A stretch of DNA of 64,000 nucleotides from Verrucomicrobiota bacterium (GTDB lineage Bacteria; Verrucomicrobiota; Kiritimatiellia; CAIQIC01; JAGNIJ01), in contig JAKLGK010000007.1 in the NCBI GenBank assembly GCA_022710725.1, positions 186,001 to 250,000 of the forward strand. Direction: 5' to 3'. How positions within the stretch are numbered: position 1 is the stretch's first letter; every line of letters begins with the position of its first letter. Below, piece by piece: positions 57,292-64,000 of the stretch. The notes beneath the pieces were generated by a model, which worked only from the letters and a program-made list of their open reading frames with translations, was not told the origin of the DNA and ran no database searches. The position numbers were made by a program, and so were the translations under genes.

Positions 57292-57795
57292 CTACCACTC
57301 CTTGGCGAAAAGCGCGACCCTGGGCTCGGCCGGCAGTTCGGCGAGCACCTGCCGGACGGGCCGGGTTTCGCCGGGAATGACCAGGTCCGGCCGGATCTCC
57401 GCCAGGGGCTGCACGACGAAGCGGCGCTCCTTCCAGTGCGGATGGGGGATCGCCAGGCCGCCGCTCTGCAGGCTGGTGCTCCCGACGCAGATGATGTCCA
57501 GGTCGATCGTCCGCGGCGCAAAGCGGTCGAGCCCGCGCTTACGTCCCAGCTTGGCCTCGAGCGCGTGCAGGCGCTGGTACCACGCATGCCCGTCCCAGGG
57601 GCTCTCCAGGACCAGCACGGCGTTGAGGAAGGGAAGGTGGCTGTACTTTTCCAGCACGCCGACCGGCTCGGTTTCATAGACCGGCGACTGGGCCGCGATG
57701 TGGACGTCCGGCCACTCCGCGATCCGGCGGCGGGCCATCGTGAGGGCCGCCAGCCGGTCGCCCAGGTTCGAGCCCATGCTGATTATGGTTTCCAT
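57292..57795 (-). CDS. folK: Hydroxymethyl-dihydropterin pyrophosphokinase
   Basis: The protein has 167 aa. 'SMGSNLGDRLAALTMA', 'SPVYETEPVG', 'FLNAVLVLES', 'RFAPRTIDLDIICVG' and 'IPHPHWKERRFVVQPLAEI' are the FolK motifs. It transfers pyrophosphate in folate synthesis. The start lies within the end of the preceding gene (13-bp overlap). The folK-panB-panC grouping is a known kind of neighbourhood. Confidence 0.96.
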   Translation of the reverse strand: METIISMGSNLGDRLAALTMARRRIAEWPDVHIAAQSPVYETEPVGVLEKYSHLPFLNAVLVLESPWDGHAWYQRLHALEAKLGRKRGLDRFAPRTIDLDIICVGSTSLQSGGLAIPHPHWKERRFVVQPLAEIRPDLVIPGETRPVRQVLAELPAEPRVALFAKEW

Positions 57796-58688
57796 GATCG
57801 GCGCATCCGGCGGATACCGGCATGAAGCCACATTGCCGCGCCGAACGCAAGCCCCAGCCCCGTGGCCGCGTCCCGGTAGCGCGGGGTATGGGCCACCCAT
57901 CGGTCGGCCCGGAACCGGTCCGGAGCCAGGAACACGCCGCCCGCGGTGACCAGGGCCTGCCGGTCCAGCGAAATGCCCTCCACGCGCAGGACCTCCCCCG
58001 AGAACAGGCGCAGGCGGCCCCCGTCCTCCGGCAGGAACACGGCGCGGTCGAACGCCGCCGCCCGGCCCGGCCGGCGCTCGACATCCTTCAGGGTGCGGAT
58101 CGAGAACGCGTCGGCCTCCAGTGGTCCCTCGATGAACGCCAGCGGCAGCAGTCCGTACGCGGCGAGCCCCGCGGCCGCCGCGAGGAGGAGGCGGCTGCGG
58201 AGGGGCGGGATCGGGCCGGCCGGCGCGCGAACCTGCTGATAGAGGCCCCACAACCCGACGGCCACGCCGAGCGCCGTCAGCAGCGTGACCGCCCAGCCCT
58301 CCGCCGGCAGCAGGTCCCAGTCCGTCATCCGCCAGCTCGCGGGCGCGAACAGGAACACGCCGTTGCCGCCCTTCTGCTCCGCCGCGTCGAGTAGCAGGTG
58401 CAACAGGGAGTTGAACGCCAGCGCGGCCCAGGTTTTCCAGAACGAGGAGGAAAGGAGGGCCAGCGCCGCGCCGAGCAGAAGGCAGAACGCCAGCGACGAC
58501 TGGACTACGCCGTAGAGCTTCAGATCGTACGGATTCGGGGTGAAGGGCAGAACCCGGATCGCCCGCTGGAGAATCCACGGCACGTCGGGGATGACCAGGC
58601 CCAGGAAGACCCACTTCAGGTCGGCCTTCCGGAAGACCGCCTTCGACACGATCCCCTGCGCGCCCAGATGAACCAACGTGCTCGGCAT
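57783..58688 (-). CDS. YdjM-like (DUF457/DUF4184-type) membrane hydrolase homolog
   Basis: The protein has 301 aa. 'MPSTLVHLGAQGIVSKAV', 'FLGLVIPDVPWILQ' and 'LLHLLLDAAEQKGGNGV' follow the H...D...HxxxD pattern of metal-dependent membrane hydrolases of the YdjM type. Six or so hydrophobic segments are seen, and the region about 205-270 is probably an extracytoplasmic domain. Substrate unknown. It is 31 bp downstream of the oxidoreductase. Confidence 0.75.
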   Translation of the reverse strand: MPSTLVHLGAQGIVSKAVFRKADLKWVFLGLVIPDVPWILQRAIRVLPFTPNPYDLKLYGVVQSSLAFCLLLGAALALLSSSFWKTWAALAFNSLLHLLLDAAEQKGGNGVFLFAPASWRMTDWDLLPAEGWAVTLLTALGVAVGLWGLYQQVRAPAGPIPPLRSRLLLAAAAGLAAYGLLPLAFIEGPLEADAFSIRTLKDVERRPGRAAAFDRAVFLPEDGGRLRLFSGEVLRVEGISLDRQALVTAGGVFLAPDRFRADRWVAHTPRYRDAATGLGLAFGAAMWLHAGIRRMRRSWKP

Positions 58689-58719
58689 ATCGTCAGATCC
58701 TGCGCCGGTTCGCTATCCG

Positions 58720-61700
58720 TCAGAACGTCGTGACTTCCGCCGATCGGATGAACGGCTCCAATTCAGCCTCCCACTCCGGCCCGCCCAGCCGCCGCGCGAA
58801 CTCGACGGCGAGGTGCCGGGGCTCGATGCCCCGCGGCCGGTTCCGGCCGAGGCCCTGCAGACAGGAGGGGCAGTTGGTGAGGACCAGTTTGGTGCCGGCC
58901 TTTTCCGACGCGGCCTGGAGCGCGTCCGCCTTCCGCTGGAGCATGGAGCTGGAAATATCCGGCCGGCTCAAGGCCAGCGTGCCGGCCTCGGAGCAGCAGT
59001 GGGGAACGGGTTCGACCGGCCCCGCGCCGCCGCGCGCCAGCAGCGCCGGGCCGCTGCCCGCGAGCGAGTCGTGGCAGGGGGCGTGGTAAAGCGCCGGCGC
59101 GCCGCCGCCGGGGATTTCCGCTCCGCCGGCGAGGACGAATTCCGACACGTCGCGCAGCGGACAGCCGACCACGGCCTCCAGCCCCATCGCGCGCAGGGCC
59201 TCCATGCACGTGCCGCAGGTCGCGACACAAGCGTCGAAACGGAGGTAGCCGAACATGTCGCGGATCTGGCTGAACACGATCGTGTCGTGCAGCACGATCC
59301 GGTTATGCCGCTCGCCGTCGGCGTTCGCGTGCGCCGGGAACCCGCAGCACAGGAACGGCGGCGGGAGGACGACCTGGACCCCGGTTTTGACCAGCAGGTA
59401 GAGCGCCGCCAGGGAGACATCGGAGAACAGGCGTTCCGAGCCGCAGCCCGGGAAGTAGAAGACGGAGGCTCGCGCCGCGCCCTCCGGCCGGAAGCAGAGC
59501 GTCTGGTTGTCGCGGCAGGGCGGGAGCCGGTCGCGCAGGGTCCCCGGCGGCGCCGGCGGCATGGGCGAATCCAGCAGCGCGTGGCCGGGCACACGTTGGA
59601 TCAGGGATTTCGGCAGGCCGGACGCCACGCGGTGAGCGAGCCGCTGGCAGGCCCCGCCCGCGCGCAGCACGCCGGCCCGGAACAGGCGGTTGAACAGCGG
59701 GCGGCGGCTCTCGAGGTAGGCCAGCGTCAGGCGCGTCGGCGCCGGGGTATGCTTGAAATGCCGCGTCTTGAGAATGTTCCGCTCCAGGATGGAGACCTCG
59801 CCGGTGTCGATGTCCACGGGGCACGGCTTGAGGCACTTGTGGCAGGCCGTGCAGTGGTCCGCGATGTCCTCCAGGAAGCGCAGGCTTTCGAACCGGGTCG
59901 AGCGCGAGCGTTGCGCGTCGTAGAGCAGCGCCTCGATCAGCGCGCCGATGGCCAGGTTCTTGTTGCGCGGGTGATAGAACAGGTTCCGGGCGGGATAAAA
60001 CACGCAGCAGTCCGCCTTGCATTTCCCGCACCGCACGCACTTCGCGATCTTCTGCGCCAGCTCCTCCAGCGAGCCGTGCTGGAGGATCCGCGCCTCGAGT
60101 TCCAGGAGGTTGAACGACGGGGTGAACACCGCATCGAGCGCGCCGGCATCCTGCAGCTTGCCGGGGTTCAGGAGGCCGTCCGGGTCCAGGCGTCGGCGGT
60201 GTTCGTCCAACTCGCGGATGCGCTCGGGCTCGAGGTGCTTGAGCTTGGTGATGCCGATGCCGTGCTCGCCGCTGACCGCGCCGCCCATCGCCACCGCCGT
60301 CCGCATCGCCCCGTCCGCCTCGCGCGCGGCCCGCTCCATCATGTCGCGGTCGTTCGAGAAGACCGGGATGTTCACGTGGACGTTGCCGTCCCCGGCGTGC
60401 ATGTGGGTGGCGAGGACGATGCGCCGGGAGCGCACGTGGCGCTCGGCCGCGTCCAAGTCCGCCTCGATCTGTCGGTAGCCGGAAACCAACTGCCCGAGCC
60501 CGGCCCGCAGCTCCCGGATGATCCGTTCGCTCCGCAGGTCCTCGGCCGGGGCCCGCGCGAGCTGCTCCGCCGCCTCCGCGCACAACTGCCGCGCCCGCGG
60601 GATCTTGCCCGAATACCTTTCTGCGTCCTCGGCGACGGCGGCGGACTCGACGCGCCGCCCGAACTCGGCCGTCAGCCACTGCTGGTTGCGCCGGTTCTCG
60701 TCGTTGTTGCGCTCGTCCACGTAGCGCGCGAACCGGGCCAGCGCTTCAAGGGGTAGGACGATGTCTTCGTTGAGTTTGAACGCGTTCGTATGGGCGGCGA
60801 TGGCGCCCAGCTTCTTGCGGTCCTGCCAGAACCGGGCGGCCTCCGCGTCGTCGCGCGCCGCGAACAGGCACGTGTTGGGGTAGGGCCGGAGCAACGCCTC
60901 CAATTTCCGCGTCCCGTCCGCCAGTTGCTCCGGCGTATGGCCGACGAGGTCGACGAGCAGGACCGCCTTCGGCGGATGCGCGCGCGGGGCCTTGTTCTTG
61001 TAGCCGATCGCGCGCACGTACTGGTCGTCGAAATGCTCCAGCGCCATCAGCGCCTCGCCGCCCGCCGCCTCGAACGCGCGCGAGATGTCCACGATCACGC
61101 GGCTGGCTTCGTCCATGTCGTCGCCGTAAAACTCGAGGCAGAAGGTCCGCCGCTGCGGGTACGGCTCGTGGAGGATAAACTCGGCCGACGTGATGAGGCC
61201 GTCGGTGCCTTCCTTCTGCAGGCCGGGCAGGCCGCCCAGCGCCTTGTTCGTCACGTCTTTCCACAAGCCCGGCTTGCGGATGTCCGAGCCCCGCAGCGCG
61301 ATGGTCCGCAGGATCCGGCCGTCCGCTCCGGCGACGTCGAATTCCACGGTGTCGTCGGGCCGGATCTTCCGGCCGGGATGATCCCGCCGCCGGACCTCCA
61401 GGTTCGTCGCGTCCGGCAAGGCCATACGGTAGCGGAGCACGTTGTCGATGGCCGTGCCCCAGAGTACGGCGGTCTTGCCGCCGGCGTTTTCGGCGAGATT
61501 GCCGCCGATCGTGGACGCCCAGGAACTGGTCGGATCCGTGGCGAAGACCTTGCCGCGCCGCCGGGCGTACTCGATCGCGTCGTCGGTGATCACGCCCGCC
61601 TCGACGGCGAGCGCATTCCCGGCGATGCCGCGGATGCGGTTGAGCTTCTCCGTGTTGATCATCACACAGCCCTCGCGGAGGGGCACGGCCCCGCCGGTCA

Positions 61701-62280
61701 GGCCGGTGCCCGCGCCGCGCGGGATCGCGTGCAGGCCGAGGCCGCGGATGGCCGCGAGCAGCGGGGCGACCTCTTCCTCCCGGCCCGGCCGCGCGACCGC
61801 GGCGGGCAGGCAGAGCCGCCAGTCCGTGGCGTCGGTCGCGTGGCACACGAGGGCGAGGGGGTCGAACAGGACGTTTTCCTCGCCGATGATCGCGCCGAGC
61901 CTGCGGCGTATTTGCGCGCGGCGGGCGGGCGCGGCGGCGAGCGCGGTGGCCAGTTCGTCCGCCACCCGCTCGCACTGGTCCACGATCCGCAGCACATCCT
62001 CGTTAGGGCCGGCGCCCGCGCGGACGGTTTTCAGTTCGCTCCGCATCTCGTCGAAGTAGGCGGCCTGGCGCCGGGGGTGATCGAGCAAGTCCTGGACCAT
62101 GAAAGGATTGCGCTTCAGGACGAAGAGGTCGCCGATGACGCGCAGGAGCAGCCGGGCGGACCGGCCGGTGACGCGCTTGGCGCGCAGGCCCTCCCACCGG
62201 GCCCACGTTTCCGCCCCGAACAGGAATCGGATCACCTGCCCGTCGTCCGCCGAGGTATAGTTGTACGGGATCTCGCGCAC
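58720..62280 (-). CDS. Giant FAD-linked oxidoreductase with Fe-S domains (GlcD/GlpC-type fusion)
   Basis: The protein has 1,186 aa from a GTG. Order: an N-terminal DUF3683-type region (about 1-110), an FAD-binding PCMH domain ('IPRGAGTGLTGGAVPLREG'), an FAD oxidase C-domain ending 'GLLNPGKLQD', two 4Fe-4S ferredoxin motifs ('CVRCGKCKADC' and 'CTACHKCLKPCP'), and CCG/cysteine-rich domains ('FPGCGSERLFSD', 'CCGFPAHANADGE', 'APCHDSLAG', 'CCSEAGTLAL'). Fusions like this are 2-hydroxyacid (D-lactate or glycolate) dehydrogenases that pass electrons to quinone. The substrate is not certain. It is large but appears intact. Confidence 0.9.
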   Translation of the reverse strand: MREIPYNYTSADDGQVIRFLFGAETWARWEGLRAKRVTGRSARLLLRVIGDLFVLKRNPFMVQDLLDHPRRQAAYFDEMRSELKTVRAGAGPNEDVLRIVDQCERVADELATALAAAPARRAQIRRRLGAIIGEENVLFDPLALVCHATDATDWRLCLPAAVARPGREEEVAPLLAAIRGLGLHAIPRGAGTGLTGGAVPLREGCVMINTEKLNRIRGIAGNALAVEAGVITDDAIEYARRRGKVFATDPTSSWASTIGGNLAENAGGKTAVLWGTAIDNVLRYRMALPDATNLEVRRRDHPGRKIRPDDTVEFDVAGADGRILRTIALRGSDIRKPGLWKDVTNKALGGLPGLQKEGTDGLITSAEFILHEPYPQRRTFCLEFYGDDMDEASRVIVDISRAFEAAGGEALMALEHFDDQYVRAIGYKNKAPRAHPPKAVLLVDLVGHTPEQLADGTRKLEALLRPYPNTCLFAARDDAEAARFWQDRKKLGAIAAHTNAFKLNEDIVLPLEALARFARYVDERNNDENRRNQQWLTAEFGRRVESAAVAEDAERYSGKIPRARQLCAEAAEQLARAPAEDLRSERIIRELRAGLGQLVSGYRQIEADLDAAERHVRSRRIVLATHMHAGDGNVHVNIPVFSNDRDMMERAAREADGAMRTAVAMGGAVSGEHGIGITKLKHLEPERIRELDEHRRRLDPDGLLNPGKLQDAGALDAVFTPSFNLLELEARILQHGSLEELAQKIAKCVRCGKCKADCCVFYPARNLFYHPRNKNLAIGALIEALLYDAQRSRSTRFESLRFLEDIADHCTACHKCLKPCPVDIDTGEVSILERNILKTRHFKHTPAPTRLTLAYLESRRPLFNRLFRAGVLRAGGACQRLAHRVASGLPKSLIQRVPGHALLDSPMPPAPPGTLRDRLPPCRDNQTLCFRPEGAARASVFYFPGCGSERLFSDVSLAALYLLVKTGVQVVLPPPFLCCGFPAHANADGERHNRIVLHDTIVFSQIRDMFGYLRFDACVATCGTCMEALRAMGLEAVVGCPLRDVSEFVLAGGAEIPGGGAPALYHAPCHDSLAGSGPALLARGGAGPVEPVPHCCSEAGTLALSRPDISSSMLQRKADALQAASEKAGTKLVLTNCPSCLQGLGRNRPRGIEPRHLAVEFARRLGGPEWEAELEPFIRSAEVTTF

Positions 62281-62343
62281 GGGGCTATCAAGCCGGAAGA
62301 GAGGCCGGCCCTCAAGAAGAAACCGCCCTGTGCGTAACGAAAC

Positions 62344-62361
62344 GCTTCACGGATGTGAAGC
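62344..62361 (-). terminator. Hairpin after the GT4 gene
   Basis: GCTTCAC, GGAT, GTGAAGC (62344-62361); on the minus strand it is followed by GTTTCGTT, 13 nt after the glycosyltransferase stop. It is a short but perfect stem. Confidence 0.5.
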
Positions 62362-62373
62362 AACATGTTGCGG

Positions 62374-63501
62374 TTACGCGCGGCGCCGTTTCCGGCGGCC
62401 GGCGGCGCGCAGGATGTCCTCGTACCAGCGCTCGAACTGGTCCGTGATCTGATCCCAGGAGAACTGCTCGCGGACGCGGGCCGCGGCCCGCGCGCCGTAC
62501 TCTTCGGCCGCGGAGGGATCGGTGAGCAACGCCCGCAGCCGGTCGGCCAGGTCTCCGGCGTCGCCCCGGCGAAACGCCGCGCCGGCGTCGCCCAGCGCCT
62601 CCATGTTCTCCGGGATATCGCTGACCAGACAGCATGTGCCGTAGCCCATGGCCTCCAGCAAGGCTTGTGACATGCCCTCGAGGTCGGAGGGCAGAACGAA
62701 GACGCGGGCATGGCCGACGAGTTCCTCGAGGAGGCGGCCCTGCACGAAGCCCGGCCAGACGATCCGGGGATCGTTGCCGGCCCGGCGCCGCAGTTCCTCG
62801 CGGTAGGCTTCGGCGCCGCGGACATCGCCCGCGATCACCAGCCGGTCCGCCGTGTCCAGGCGGCGAAACGCCTCGACGAGGTAGTGCGCGCCCTTGTCCG
62901 GCACCAGCCGGGAGGCGAACAGTACGTAGCGGCGGGGCTCGAGGCCGAGCGCGAGGATCTCGCGGGGCTCCGGCGCGGTTTTCACTTCCGCGCCGCCCGG
63001 GATCCAGCGCACCTCGATGCCGTACGCGTCCCGGAAGTAGGCGCACTGGGTCTGCGAGGCGGCCGTGAAGAGGCGGTTGCAGCGCACGGTCGACCGCTCC
63101 AGGCCCTTGAGGACGGCCGAGCCGAATCGCGACCACCGCGCGCGCCGCCATTCGATGCCGTGGAACTGCACCACGGCGGGTATCCGGCGGAGGCGCGGCA
63201 GCCAACCCATGGCGCCGGGCCCAATGGATTGCAGGTGGAGGATGTCGGCCCAGGGGGACAGTGAGGCGTGGAGCACCGAGGCCAGGCCGGCGCTCAACTT
63301 CTCGCACGCGGTGAGCGGAAGGGAGGGCACGCCCACGATCCGCATGCCCTTATATTCAGGAACGAGCGCGCCGTAATGGCGCGTCGAGTAGACGCGGACG
63401 GCGTGCCCGCGACGCGCCAGGCGCGAGCCGAGTTCTTCGGTGTAGCGCTCGATTCCGCCGCCCCGGGCGACGTGTTTAACCACAGCGAAGGCAATCCTCA
63501 T
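62374..63501 (-). CDS. Glycosyltransferase family 4
   Basis: The protein has 375 aa. GT-B fold: 'GGGIERYTEELGSRLARRGHAV' at the N-terminus (acceptor domain), 'YVLFASRLVPDKGAHYLVEAF' and the EX7E motif in 'DLEGMSQALLEAMGYG' (nucleotide-sugar side). It probably adds a hexose to a surface glycan. It overlaps the next gene by 26 bp, and the two form a glycan-synthesis set that continues beyond the window. Confidence 0.9.
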   Translation of the reverse strand: MRIAFAVVKHVARGGGIERYTEELGSRLARRGHAVRVYSTRHYGALVPEYKGMRIVGVPSLPLTACEKLSAGLASVLHASLSPWADILHLQSIGPGAMGWLPRLRRIPAVVQFHGIEWRRARWSRFGSAVLKGLERSTVRCNRLFTAASQTQCAYFRDAYGIEVRWIPGGAEVKTAPEPREILALGLEPRRYVLFASRLVPDKGAHYLVEAFRRLDTADRLVIAGDVRGAEAYREELRRRAGNDPRIVWPGFVQGRLLEELVGHARVFVLPSDLEGMSQALLEAMGYGTCCLVSDIPENMEALGDAGAAFRRGDAGDLADRLRALLTDPSAAEEYGARAAARVREQFSWDQITDQFERWYEDILRAAGRRKRRRA

Positions 63502-64000
63502 ATATCGCCAGTAGTTGTTTCCTGTGACGATCGGGCGTGAACTCCTCCTCGGCGCGCCGGCGGGCGGCCGCGCCCAGGGCGCCCCACGAGGCGCGGTTTT
63601 GCCAGAGGCTGGCCAGCGCCTGGCGCAGCGCCTCGACGTCGCCGGGCGGGAACAGGAGGCCGGTCTTGCCCGGCTCGACCAACTCGGGGATGCCGCCCAT
63701 GGCGGCGCCGATGACCGGCTTGCCGTGGGCGAACGCCTCCAGCACGACCATGGGGGCGTTTTCGTACCATTCCGACGGGATCACCAGGAACGCGGCGTCC
63801 CGGTATTCGCGGGCCAAGTCGCCGCCCGCCCGGTATCCGGCGAAGACCACCTGACCGCGCCGCCCGTTTCGGACGGCCTGGTCCTCCAGGCCGCCGCGCA
63901 GGGGGCCTTCGCCGACGATGCGCAGGGGAATACCCAGGCCCTCCGTCGCGCGCAGAAGCGTGGTCAGTCCCTTCTCCAGCGACAGGCGGCCGACGAACAA
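63476..64000 (-). CDS. Glycosyltransferase family 4, 5' end missing
   Basis: 174 codons are inside the window; the start lies beyond 64000. Only the C-terminal (donor) half of a GT-B enzyme is seen: 'FVGRLSLEKGLTTLLRATEGL', 'IVGEGPLRGGLE', 'VFAGYRAGGDLAREYRDAAFLVIPSEWYENAPMVVLEAFAHGKPVIG' in pieces, which holds the E...E motif. It is related to the previous gene but not a close duplicate. Confidence 0.9.
   Translation of the reverse strand: MFVGRLSLEKGLTTLLRATEGLGIPLRIVGEGPLRGGLEDQAVRNGRRGQVVFAGYRAGGDLAREYRDAAFLVIPSEWYENAPMVVLEAFAHGKPVIGAAMGGIPELVEPGKTGLLFPPGDVEALRQALASLWQNRASWGALGAAARRRAEEEFTPDRHRKQLLAIYEDCLRCG

Noticed and set aside
1-64000. tRNA or rRNA genes
   Set aside because: No stretch with the T-loop GGTTCGAATC-type motif in a cloverleaf context and no rRNA-like sequence were found by eye.

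Overview
The window is high-GC, gene-dense bacterial DNA with few long intergenic gaps. A Gram-negative envelope is implied by a Lol-type lipoprotein exporter, an OmpA-family protein with thrombospondin-3 repeats, lipoproteins and many signal peptides. Proteins ending in DxDxDG-rich linkers of the 'DQDGDGLPSWWE' type, plus hairpin-rich intergenic repeats, suggest the PVC superphylum (Kiritimatiellota, Lentisphaerota or Verrucomicrobiota). That placement is an inference; no rRNA gene is present and I see no tRNA.

Layout. 1-9.1 kb: a truncated conserved protein, a secreted VWA protein, an OmpH-like protein, a sensor kinase/response regulator pair, a BtpA-family barrel, a DoxX protein and a large secreted endonuclease I. 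9.1-19.5 kb: housekeeping genes, namely an ABC-F ATPase, lysS, a LolC/E-LolD transporter, ilvE and mcsA-mcsB-clpC (arginine phosphorylation plus AAA+ unfoldase). 19.5-28.7 kb: a complete type I-C CRISPR-Cas locus (cas3-cas5c-cas8c with an internal cas11c-cas7c-ORF6N gene-cas4-cas1-cas2) with a 15-repeat array. A 27-bp perfect direct repeat of the last nine codons of clpC flanks this locus, so it looks like an island inserted at the clpC 3' end. The probable native clpC terminator now lies beyond the array. 28.7-32.2 kb: a secreted PPOX-fold protein, a GH31 glycosidase and a small membrane protein.

32.2-49.8 kb, minus strand: the most unusual region. Eleven consecutive reading frames encode exported or lipid-anchored proteins. 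They include a CsgG-like lipoprotein, two further lipoproteins, and three very large mosaic secreted proteins called here A, B and C. A, B and C share an ungapped 110-residue module, Cys-rich zinc-ribbon-like segments and a 'GW..KVTET' repeat unit, but have different low-complexity linkers. Protein A is split by a run of seven G. I recognise no described system with this composition. A CsgG-linked surface or secretion system is a reasonable hypothesis, not a demonstrated function.

50-64 kb: an OmpA/TSP3 protein on the plus strand, then a long minus-strand series: an orphan HicB-like protein, a NamZ-type muramidase, an MBL-fold protein, panC, a polysaccharide deacetylase, panB, folK, a YdjM-like membrane protein, a giant FAD/Fe-S oxidoreductase, and two GT4 glycosyltransferases, the last cut by the window edge. 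Many genes overlap by 4 bp (ATGA), implying tight translational coupling.
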